Of a DNA stretch of 64,000 bases, positions 23,701-32,802 are shown piece by piece. The translations under genes and the position numbers were made by a program. The notes below the pieces were generated by a model. It did no database searches, was not told the origin of the DNA, and saw only the letters and a program-made list of their open reading frames with translations. Position 1 is the first letter of the stretch, and every line of letters begins with the position of its first letter. The DNA is from Anaeramoeba flamelloides (taxonomy: Eukaryota > Metamonada > Anaeramoebidae): NCBI GenBank assembly GCA_027625915.1, contig JANTQA010000033.1, positions 3,286,001 to 3,350,000 of the forward strand, written 5' to 3'.

Positions 23701-24615
23701 TATGCTATTCTCTTCAAATTTTTTGATCTCCTCCCTGAATTGGCTAATTTCAACTTGCTTTTTTTTAACTAGAGCCTTTAAATCCATGTTTTGATCAACT
23801 AACAGCCTTGCTTTATTATTCTCGGCAATGCTGTTTTCATATTTCAACCGAAAGTTCCCATTCTCTTCAGTTAGATCACGGTTCGTTTGTCTGATCCTCG
23901 TGATTTCGTTTTGATAATCCTCAACCATTTCTTGGTATTTGTGTTGCTCTTTAACTTCCTCCTCAAGCTTTTCCAGATCCTTTTGCTTTTCCCTGTATTG
24001 GTTGATCTGATCTTCTTGTTCCTGGTTTTCTAATTCCAATTTCTCGAGTTCTTCTTTGAAAAAGATATTGCTCTTCTGTAGTAGCCCCATTTGGTAAAAC
24101 GCCTCATCCCTTTCATCGTTTAGATCAATATTCTTTTCAATGATCTCGTCGTATTGTTTTTTGATCGTCTCAAATTCTTGTTCGTTATAGTGGTTAACCT
24201 TTTCCAGCTCTTCATTCTCGTCCCGTATCTCTTTGTTTTCTTCAAGCAACTCCTCTCCAATTTCTTTCAATTTTTTGATCATCATTCGAAGATCACCAAT
24301 TTCTTTGTTTTTGGTATTCACTTCTTCGTTGAGGTTTTGAATTTTTTCAGAGCTTGTTTGCTTGAGTTCTTCCTCCAGTGTGCTGTTTTTGTTATTGTTT
24401 TTGTTATTGTTATTGTTCGAGGTTTGAAATGCATCCATTTCGAAATTTATTTCAAAGTTTTTGAAATAATGATTTTTTGATTTCAAAAGTTTTTGGTTTC
24501 TTTTGACAAGAGACTGTTGTGCTGGAAATGGCGGATCGTCTTCTAAAACTGAAAAGGAGACAGATCTTCTTACCAACCTTCTTGTTTTAGATTGTTGATT
24601 TTCTTTTTCTGTCAT
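20713..24615 (-). CDS. 1300-aa coiled-coil protein with basic C-terminus
   Basis: A single uninterrupted frame. The first true ATG is at 24615 (MTEKENQQSKTRR); the frame is open 8 codons further up but only from a GTG. Residues 1-70 are basic/hydroxyl-rich (RRLVRRSVSFSV). An Asn run precedes a nearly continuous E/K/Q/L heptad region from about 78 to 1010. A linker then leads to a C-terminal domain of about 130 residues (NEFYLEMFYFLIDRIKRANQ, and later TLIK-poor helices) and a final KKKIKKRRRFNIFGKKK cluster that could be a nuclear-localisation or membrane/nucleic-acid binding tail. The shape suits a structural or tethering protein (golgin, centrosomal, nuclear-scaffold type). I recognise no specific family; no CaaX box or motor head is present. 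Confidence 0.85.
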   Translation of the reverse strand: MTEKENQQSKTRRLVRRSVSFSVLEDDPPFPAQQSLVKRNQKLLKSKNHYFKNFEINFEMDAFQTSNNNNNKNNNKNSTLEEELKQTSSEKIQNLNEEVNTKNKEIGDLRMMIKKLKEIGEELLEENKEIRDENEELEKVNHYNEQEFETIKKQYDEIIEKNIDLNDERDEAFYQMGLLQKSNIFFKEELEKLELENQEQEDQINQYREKQKDLEKLEEEVKEQHKYQEMVEDYQNEITRIRQTNRDLTEENGNFRLKYENSIAENNKARLLVDQNMDLKALVKKKQVEISQFREEIKKFEENSISKERYERVCESLESEKQKRKKIEEEQIQLQEAFDQELDKKKKLRDEINRLNLFIDELNVKNASKFSSNSALDDELQQVNFEHRLQTLYVKLKESDQTLAQRELETLSLTKKLNTSQEELKESNRRLQKFSERSIKLKKEIENLKNNISKFHISVDESDQLMKEKSRLIEKLRNENIEQESQIRQLNSKMEKLVTKIKTIKCKRLSEQQTIDDLESKLRKITKNSQKEIKELKISVNQKTNELLKKDVQFKLLQSELNNEKNKIEKSEKELQALKNSNKTLKNINHNEYYAYNNHDNHKSSDKKKYFDESNMKNNNHSNFEIGRLIDNNEALTNNLEKQYIEIGKLQAIIENNEEKRKENENKFKDKIEELTKKKKNKIQNIKNKLEELKSQYSKLDNNFKEKELGYKQKSERINQLEEIEKQLIDETHYCGLEMAKSSYNIEKMKEEITNFKKQLNKKIEKITKYKNKINQLKIKLNNQNNNNNDVINNNESGSKDDKTNYYYISLEKWKKLKEKFENEKKNKELLENEYRNIELEFEKNKFANERLFQQKLKLTNLTQELRKIVSEQEMEIRKYNENNKQLLFDLKGKDLQLNQLNTRNESLQENLKSKNDEIQSNQQQISHLQKRDLRWEIENKKMDASCKEKNQLIKELRNEIREIRSRKPEESTENTKKKIISINGLYENNIDDNGYNKQKNNLLESYDNKQKGEDTNEVMVSTEHKGIKKNNFHVPIEINKLIDKEKNQNIGLINTKPKTFTPPKEMINNDLPTLIDENFKNEYITNMNEVVGANKDMKKVKKNLEFVHKVKRSTQKKTERELEQRKSEMNEISKTFDIISKNEFYLEMFYFLIDRIKRANQRYVNPSIPLSENDTDIELVYSKIVDRSNLKLSYIQQDIKEFEKRIGIEQKNSFIIKLIMEQTHLMKMINILAFKSHAPVFKKLRKVNKLFQKEKITLNENNDKSSNFKSNSTSEKKNTRKEKKKIKKRRRFNIFGKKK

Positions 24616-25778
24616 TGTGAATGTGTGTTTGGTATTCACTTGGTTTAGTTTATTTTCTTGGTTTTGTGTTTGTGTTTTTAAGTGAAGGCAAATTATAAAA
24701 TAATTTGAAATTAAAGTGAATTAAATCTAAAAATGATTTTGTGAATAAAAATTATTATCTTTTTCAAAAGTTGTGAAATTGAATCGTTTTCTTCAGTTGT
24801 TCTCCCCTGTTTATTTTTTTTTCTTTTTATTTGAAATTGAATCAATGCATATTAATTATTAACAATAAATTTGTCAACTTTTAAAAATTTTTCTTCTAAA
24901 AAATTATTGATCATTCTTTTTCGATCTTAGTCAGAAACTTAAAAAAGTAAGTAACTGATTTCTTTTGGTTTCTGGATAGCTTTTTGTGTGTGAATTAAAT
25001 TTGTAAAATAGGAATATCTATGTTTTGAAATTCAGGTGAAAATCTTGATCATTTTCATTTGTGTTTTGAATGTTTTTATTTTTTAAAGTAAAGTAAATGA
25101 TTGTAAATCACTAACAAGGAAATTTAGTTTCCCGAATACAATCTACTCTATTCAAAGGAAATGTTTAAATTGATTATTTTTGCTATCAAGAGATTAAAAC
25201 GGGAAATTATGTTATTAAAAATTTTTCATTTTATTTCATTAAAAGAGTTTTTTTCTTTTTTTTTTTAGAGTGGAGGATTCGGAATGAGTATTTCTCAGTT
25301 GTTGTAACGTGAATGTTCTGAAACTTGTCTTTAAATCAGCTACTTTATTTGTACATTTATTGTAACCCCAAAAAAGTAACTCTATTTATATTTATTGAAA
25401 TTTTGAAAAGTGAAAACTTGTTTCAATGAAAAAGAGGAACCAAACAACAGTTTTGGGAAATAATACTTTTGTATTAAACTCTGACCCATCACACTTTTTT
25501 CTTATCATTCATTAAAAAATATTTGTTAAAATTAAAATGCTTTTTGAAGATCATTGAATTTTTTTTTTTAGTCCAACATAATATTTAAACTATTTTGAGA
25601 ATAAATTGTTGATGAGTTGAGTCGTGTTTGATATTCTAATCTAAACAAACAAACAAAACTTGAATGGGGTTCAAAATTGGTTCAAAATTAAAAGAAAAAA
25701 AAAATATAATTGTAGTAATAACCTGTGTTGACAACCTTTAACCGAAAACAAAAATTTTACTCCGTGCTTTTTTTTCAG

Positions 25779-25970
25779 GCTGGGGTATTTGAAGTAGGGA
25801 AGGCAAATGTATATTCTTGGTTTGGATTTAAATATACTCTAGATTTTAGATCTTTGATTAACGTAAATGGCTCAATAATATTAAATGCTTTTGTTTCAAA
25901 AATTTCGTCATATTTACAAAATTTCCAAGAGAAATTAAATGATTATTTTCTAAAAAAAATCAAAAAATGA
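25779..25970 (+). other. Orphan exon-like open frame
   Basis: TTTTTTTTTCAG directly precedes an open frame that starts AGVFEVGKANVYSWFGFKYT and runs 63 codons to a stop, ending NDYFLKKIKK. The acceptor-like context and less biased composition resemble a terminal exon. I found no upstream exon, and I do not recognise the protein. It could be a gene fragment or chance. Confidence 0.25.
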
Positions 25971-27707
25971 TCTTTTATTCTCATTTTTATGTTAAAAAAA
26001 TAGCATTTTAATCTTTCAATATCTTCACAATTCTTTTTTAAAATTTATTTAAAGAATCCAATTTCTTGTTTATATACCATTGTATCACATTTATTTCTTT
26101 CTTTTATTTCTACAGTCAACCAATATTTTTTGAAGAAGTTATATTTTAGTAATGGATAAAAATTAAAAACGTCGGTTTTATGCCAATATAGAATACAAAG
26201 ATTTTGTTCTATTTTTGAGAAGAGTTGAATTGAAATTAAAGGTTCTATTCTTTTAAAGGTAATTATAAATACGTCATCAAATGAGCCCCCCTAATTATTT
26301 TGAGAGTCTTGTAGTTTGTTATCATAAATTTGTATTGTATTTTGTAAAAATATAATTTTTAGTTATTTAAATAGGATTACTTTTTGATTCTAGTGTTAAG
26401 TAATTCAGTTTCTTTTGTATTTTTTTTCTAATAAAAGTATTCAAATTGAAGAAATATATTATTTATGAATTATTTTTTTTTTTTCTTTTAAGCTTCTTTT
26501 ATTTATAATTATTAGTAATAATAATAATGATGATGATGATTAAAAATGAAGAAATAAAAATATAATAATTTTTGCTGAAGGGAAAAGTTGAAATATGAAG
26601 TAATTATTAGTTAAAAGAAATTGAAATTACTAAAAGAAATAATATTCAATTGAATAAATCCTAGAATAAACCTTAAATGATACAATCGACTTATTTTCTA
26701 AATATAAAAGATGTTTTTAATAAAATAAAAAAAGTAAATGGAACGAAAAAACAAAATTTGATCATTTTTTAAATAAAAATTGATATGGACACCTAAAGTA
26801 TTGTAATTTAACTAAATTAAAATCAAATAATACTTTAAGATGTATTATATATATTATCCCGTTTACTCTTTCCAGGTTTATATTTTGTAAATAAATAACA
26901 TATATTTGATTATATTTTCATCAAAAAACCAATTCAAAATAATTTATTTTGTAAAAAATGATATTAAAAACTATTTTTTAAAAAAGTGGGTGACTTATCA
27001 AAATACTATCTAAATTTACTTTTATCCTTTTTTTATGTTGAATTTTCATTTTATTTAGAAAAACAAATAATAATAATCAGTTAATTTTTAATATTAATAT
27101 TAATATATTGAAATAAAAATGTAATAATTATTTAAAAATGAAAAAGTTAAATTCAATGTATAATGGATTAATGGAAAATTAGATTATAATAAAGGAAAAG
27201 AAAGAAATAAATAAATAATAACACTAAAACATAATTAAACTCTATTTTAATTAAAGTTGGTAAGTCAAAAATGAAAAATTAAATATGATTCTTTTAAGAA
27301 CCAACTAACACAATATTTATTCGAAAAAAGAGAAATAATGAACTAACTGTTGGGGGTAGATATTCATAAAAGAAATACATAAATAAAACAATAAAATTTC
27401 TAAAAAAAATTTTTGATATTTATTCCTGTTGCAATGCAAGGTTTTGGATTAAATATCTCATGATCTTTATGAAATTAAAGTTGTTGGAAATAAGATATCC
27501 TTTTTTTTTAAATCGTAGATGTAGTGATTTATATATATTTAATACTCAATTTTACAATTGTAAATTTGGAGTTTTAAACATTTTTTTTATTTTATTGTAA
27601 TAGATTTTAAAATAATAATAATAATAATAATAATGAAATATTACTTAAAATGAAGTAAAATAAAAATAAAGAAATAAATCAATAAATTACAATCTAACTG
27701 GTCACTA

Positions 27708-28096
27708 AAGAAAGTTAAAGAGATTTTTAATTGGCAACATTCCTAATAAAAAAAAAAGCAAAATCTATTAAAAGAAGAAACAAATTTACTTCAATGAATA
27801 ATTCATTAATATTATTTTAAACCAAGCAAACAAAAACAATTGAGATCTCCTTTTTAATGAAAACTAGATAATTTTTTTCCGAGATCTCAAAAATAATTCA
27901 TTTTTACAACAAATTTTGAATAATTGATCAATCAAAGAAAAAGTACCAACCAAAAAAATAGAATGAAAAAAAGTTCTTTTGAGTTTAATTCTCCATCTTA
28001 GCCTTAATATTTTATTCTTTTTTTAATTGATCTTATTTTTCTTGTTCTATTAAGGTTCCCAATTAAAAATTGTTTTATACTTTTTTTCCAAACAGC
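27708..28096. repeat. MITE family A, copy 3
   Basis: The left end has AGATTTTTAATTGGCAACAT; the right end has TATTAAGGTTCCCAATTAAA and TTTTTTTCCAAACAG. Interior words GATCAATCAAAGAAAAAG and GAAGAAACAAATTTACTTCA match copies 1 and 2. Confidence 0.65.
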
Positions 28097-28987
28097 AAGA
28101 TTAAACAAAGGTTAACGATTTACTTTTATGAAAAGTAAAATATAATAATGAGTTAAGTTTGTCTTCTTTAGTTTTAAGAAGGATAAGGATCAAAAATAGG
28201 CTTAAGGTGGAAACATTTTTGAGTTGATCGTTTAAGTTGTGTTCATGTTTCAGAGAGTACTTTAATACACCTAGATGAAAGATTTAAAAAAAGGAATTTC
28301 TTTTATTGTTAATTTTGTGAAAGAACTCCCTTTTATTTAATCTCACTCAAATGTTTTTTTGAAGAAGTGATTAACCCCATTAATTATATATTCTGTTTTT
28401 GGCTTTAATGAAATGATCAGGTTAAAGAAAAAATCATCAAAATCTATTTTGGGTAATACAGTGATCAAAATAATGAGTTCCAACGACTATAATCGGTGTT
28501 TCATAATATAATCTGTGTTTTTTTTTTGTTCCAAGGCAACATCCAATCAACTACCAAATATTATACCTAAGTCCAAATAAATTTTGAAAGTAAACCCCTT
28601 GATATTTTCCACAAAATTTAAATTTAGGAAGTGGAATTGATTCATAATTTTTTATAATATTCTCAATTTTTTGAAATTTTGTTTCGATAAATGATTGAAA
28701 TTTTGGTATTTTCATTAAAATTTAACTCTATTTTTGGAGATAAATTGAACAATTTGATACTTCATTTTTTGAATTTCTTTTTAAATAATAGAACATTTAA
28801 GAAACTATACACATATTTAATTAGAGTTTATTGTTGGTTTCTTTGATCGGTTGATGTATAGGTCTTCTATAACAAAAAAAACACGCTTTTTATTTCGAAA
28901 AAGAGATTAAATTTTTTTGCACGCTTTTTTTTTGCTACAGTAACAATTTTCATTTTTTTTATATTTCTCCAATTATTTTTCTTCAAA

Positions 28988-29775
28988 ATGATCAACTCAA
29001 AAACGACTAATTCAAACGACAAATTTGAAAATGTACAAAACAATAAACAAAAAAGAAATGAAAATCAAAAAACTTTTCAAAAAAGATATTTCCAACCAAA
29101 CGATCCAAACACCCAATGTGGTTATTGTAAACAGGTTGGACATTCTATTAAAGATTGTCCTTTAAACCAAAACAAAACGAAAAACGAAAATAGCATGTGG
29201 GTTGCACCTTGGGAGAAAGAAAAAGAAAAAGTTTTGTATCGAGATTATTCATCGTGCAGGATTTATTGTTCTAATTGTGGTGAACAAGGGCACAGAGAAT
29301 ACTCTTGCAAAAGGCCTACATTTGACAAGCTTTTAAACACTTTTCAGTACCTTCGGAATAATCAACAAAACCAATTTAGTGTTTGTTTTTTTTTTTTCAT
29401 ATTTTCTTTTTTAGACAACTTTTTGATTGTTTTTACCCAAGCTATTACATTATTTGAAAAAAAAAGTTTTCTCAAACAACCACCTTTAAACGGACTAGAT
29501 CTAGCAAAGATTTTCCAAAACTCGAATATTTCTTTATGTGTATATTTTTGGAACTTTAATTGTTGATCACCATTTCCCAATTAAAACAACAACAGCCTTG
29601 AAAAATCAAAACAGAATTTATATTTTAATCGAATGTTTTGTTGATTTAATTTTCAGTAAAAGCATTATTTTTTATCATGGGGAAAGGTCATAATCATTAC
29701 CATGGGTTATCTCCATACTCGAGAAATAACGTGCTCGAACAAAATGATAATGCAAAATGTACTTTTTTTGGTTGA
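28988..29775 (+). CDS. Two-CCHC zinc-knuckle protein (probable multi-exon gene)
   Basis: ATG at 28988 opens a K/N/Q-rich N-terminus. Two zinc knuckles follow: CGYCKQVGHSIKDC (about residues 44-57) and CSNCGEQGHREYSC (about 95-108), both Cys-X2-Cys-X4-His-X4-Cys. Such knuckles bind single-stranded nucleic acid. The frame runs to 29566 but passes through a poly-Phe stretch (29379-29414) that looks like a 36-nt intron, GTGTTTG..TTTTTTAG, removable in frame. A second likely intron, 29538-29656 (GTGTAT..TTTTCAG), joins in phase to an exon ending at 29775 that contains MGKGHNHYHGLSPYSRNNVL. The knuckles are certain; the splice model is inference. It could be an RNA-processing factor of the Air/ZCCHC type or a domesticated gag-type knuckle; no other element parts are nearby. 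Confidence 0.6.
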
Positions 29776-31539
29776 AACAAAAAAAAAAAAAGAAATTAAT
29801 GATACGGCTGTTATAAAAAAGTTCTGACTAACAGTTGTCTCATTGGAACGTTCAAGCTATCTAATTCGCTCTTTTACAAAGTTTAAGTAACACTTGATAA
29901 AACTTTGAGTCCGCACTTTTTGAAAGCAGCCATAAAGATTCCCAAAGGATTTAATGAAAGAAAATTTGATACTCAAAATAAAAGCCAGCCAAAAAAAAAA
30001 AAAAACAATCTTTTTCATTGTTTTTAATATTCACATATTGAAATTTCTTCTATTTAAGGGGTTAGCCTCACCATAGATTTCCCTAAAATCAAAGTATGTT
30101 GTAAATGATTGGTAAATGGTATTGGTACATCATGCCTCAAATAGTTTCTGTTACTCTAAAAAAACATTACAAATCTTATTGCACAATAAATTATTACATT
30201 TTTTACTAAGGATCACAATTAAAAATTTTCATTTTTTGCAAAATTTTTTTTTTTAATTCCTTTTCCAAATCTAAAAAAAGAAACTCAAAATAATAGTATC
30301 CCAGTATTTCATAATCCGCATTTAGAACCTTCCAAAAGTAACCAATTTTTTAATTTCAAGATTTAACTCAATAATCATCAGCATAAAAACCCAAAGACTG
30401 GTTATTGTTTATTTCCTTTTTATAAAGATAATTGCAACAATAATATATTTCCAATATTTAGAAATAATTGGTTAATTAAAAAAATCTATTGGTTAATTAT
30501 TTAATTTTTTAAAAACATTGAATTTTTTAGCTACTAATCTATGTTTCCAAAACAAATTTAACAAAGGTATTTTTCAAATTTGGGGTCTGAATATTGATGG
30601 TTCAACCTTTAAATTTGTCTTTAAATTTAGATTTTTTTCTGAAAAAATTGAGTTTTTTTGCGAATACCAGTATCTTTTTTAATTGATTGGATCAACTTTT
30701 AATACGATCATACTAATCGAATTTTTAAAGACATTTGAAATGATGCTACTAAAGTGATTTAGATTCAATAATAAGATGCTCCAATTTTAGACTTCTTCAT
30801 GGTAACGCTCATCCTTTTAAGAGAATATTTTTTATTATTATTGAAGAAGTGTAAATTACACTCTAAATGCCCTTTTACTTAAAGTTCCTAAAAGGTAATT
30901 TAAGTGTAAAATCATAGATTTCACGATTATTCAAGTGAAAGACATACCCAAAAATTTTTTTATGTTTAAAAAAAAAAAACAAAAAATTGAAAAGAAAAAA
31001 GGAAAATTGAAAAAAAATTTAGAATTTAAAAAGGGTTTTATAAGAAGCAAAAAAAAAATGGTATCTTTAATAAAGAACATTCCAAAATCACAGCCAAGAT
31101 ACTTTTGGTTAATTTAATTTAATTTAATAATTGATGATGAATGTTCATTTGGGAGATAGTTATTCAATTGTTGTAATTTCTTTTTTTCTTTTTGATCTGA
31201 TTTGCTTAAACCTTTGGTCATTTTTAGCCTTTTGCTTTTTCATTTTTATTTTCAAGTTAATGGTACTTTCGTGCTCCAGCGTCTCAGTATTGGTAAGTAA
31301 CCACCTGCCCTTTTCCATTTGTAACTCTTCTTTCCAATATAAAGAAGATTCAGCGAGGGAAAAAATGGAAAAAAAATCAAAAAAAAAATGTTTTTTAAGA
31401 TTTTAAAGAAAAAATTCTTCATTTATTAATTGGTATATGGTAGTATCATCTCAATTTTGGTTTTTATCTAAATAGAATTATTTAATCAGTTGTTGTAAAA
31501 ATTTCGGTTTTCAATTTTCTTGATAATTTAAGAATATTA
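29776..31539. other. Intergenic DNA
   Basis: Near 30180-30235 a TTTACTAAGGATCACAATTA word resembles the right end of MITE A. At 30838-30935 a repeat (GTGTAAATTACACTCTA to TTTCACGATTATT) matches 4540-4645. The frames at 30935-31117 and 31131-31406 are low-complexity and unsupported. Confidence 0.45.
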
Positions 31540-32802
31540 GGGGTTTTGATGATAACATGCTATAATTCACGATAAAGTTACAAAAATCACGATAATTTCC
31601 ATCAAATCGCGATATATCTGAAAAGCGCGATATTCAATATTATCGCGATAATATAACAAATCGCGATATTCTATAAAATCGCTATAATTAATAAAAAATC
31701 ATGATAAATGCCAAAATATCGAGATTACTTTTTAATCGCGATATAATAGTTGATGGGTTTTTGGGCTAATTGAGAAATATTTTAACAAAAAATTTTTTTT
31801 TAGATCAAAACATAGATTAGGTGACAAAAAGTCATTCTTTTGAAAAAAAAAAACAACAAAAAAGATACTTGATCCAATCAAGGATCAGATCCAAGAGTTT
31901 TTATAGTGTTTTCATTTTATTTGGTTGACAAGCCTATCGATCCTTTTAGATCAACAACAAAAGAAATAACTGAAAGCAAATACATTTTTTTTCAGTTAAT
32001 CGTGGTGTTGTAAATTGTATTAAATAAAAGAGCTTCTAAAACAACCAACCCTTTATCTGTTCTCTAAAGAATGTGTTCTTGGGTTAAAACATTTTCAATA
32101 TTCTCAGAAAGCTAAAGGGGGTCGGATAACTCTTCATAGGCTTTCACAACATCCTTAGCCAGATTATCACCAATTATTAAGATTTTTTATACAATTCTTG
32201 TCTTCTTGTTCTTCTTTTTCTTCTCATATCTTTGTATTGGACAGAAAACACAATTAGAACTTAGAGGTTTTTGTTTGATCGATCACCAATAAGAAGTCAA
32301 ATTATTCTTTATTCTTTTTGGCTATTTAAAATTGTGAAGGTAACAACTCCATTTTAAGAAAACACATATATTTTATATTCAAATGTATTGTTGAAATGGG
32401 TAATTATTAGTTTGATCATAAAATTTGTTTGAGATTTGATATTTTGTTAAAAAAAAAATGAAAAGAATAAAATGTTTTAAGTTCACAACAAACCAAACTC
32501 ATTCCCTTTATAAAAGTTTTCTGTCTTTCAAAACTTTCAAACACTCGAAGACAGTTCAGAACCCTTACAAACACTTTTTTACATTATTAAAGGGGAAAGT
32601 GTTGTAAAAGTATCAAGGCTTGGTAAAAGTCAAGAGATTTTTTTTAAGATTTTAAAAAAATAATTTTTCATTTTTTCGCGATAATGTTGAATATCACGAT
32701 TTTATGCTTTTTCGCGATAAAGTTGGATTAATCGCGATTTTTTTAATACTATTGCGATTTTATTGTTAATATCATGATAATATATGTTATCATCAAAACC
32801 TC
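31540..32802 (+). mobile_element. Complete 1.26-kb terminal-inverted-repeat element with CGCGATA motifs (family G)
   Basis: The left end GGGGTTTTGATGATAACATG is matched by the inverted right end TATGTTATCATCAAAACCTC. Within about 200 bp of the left end, TCGCGATA/CACGATA words recur around ten times in both orientations; within 130 bp of the right end CGCGATAA and ATCGCGAT recur. Such subterminal repeats often bind transposase. The centre has no open frame, so it is non-autonomous. I see no clear target-site duplication. Related copies: 62.5-64.0 kb, 3.37-3.71 kb (reversed) and about 40.09-40.20 kb. Confidence 0.75.

Larger units (their letters stand above)
24616..28987. other. Long intergenic region
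   Basis: It contains the 5' flank of the coiled-coil gene, an orphan exon-like frame at 25779-25970, AT-rich DNA with an (AAT)n microsatellite near 27610-27633, and MITE A copy 3 at 27708-28096. From 28.1 to 28.99 kb lies the CCHC gene's 5' flank. I see nothing else. Confidence 0.5.

Noticed and set aside
22556-24480. Plus-strand frames within the coiled-coil gene
   Set aside because: Shadow frames of a 1300-codon open reading frame on the other strand, with no motif of their own.
24616-24639. Upstream extension of the coiled-coil gene by 8 codons
   Set aside because: The extension starts at GTG, not ATG; a nuclear gene should start at the ATG at 24615.
28988-29566. CCHC frame as part of a retroelement gag
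   Set aside because: No protease, reverse transcriptase, integrase or terminal repeats lie nearby, and the frame appears to contain introns; kept only as an alternative.
31131-31406. 91-aa plus-strand frame with a GTAAGT donor-like site
   Set aside because: Hydrophobic, low-complexity sequence without family signal; a single good donor sequence is not enough to call an exon.
31560-31745. CGCGATA array as a CRISPR or satellite
   Set aside because: Units are short, irregularly spaced and in both orientations, and sit within defined transposon ends of a eukaryotic genome.
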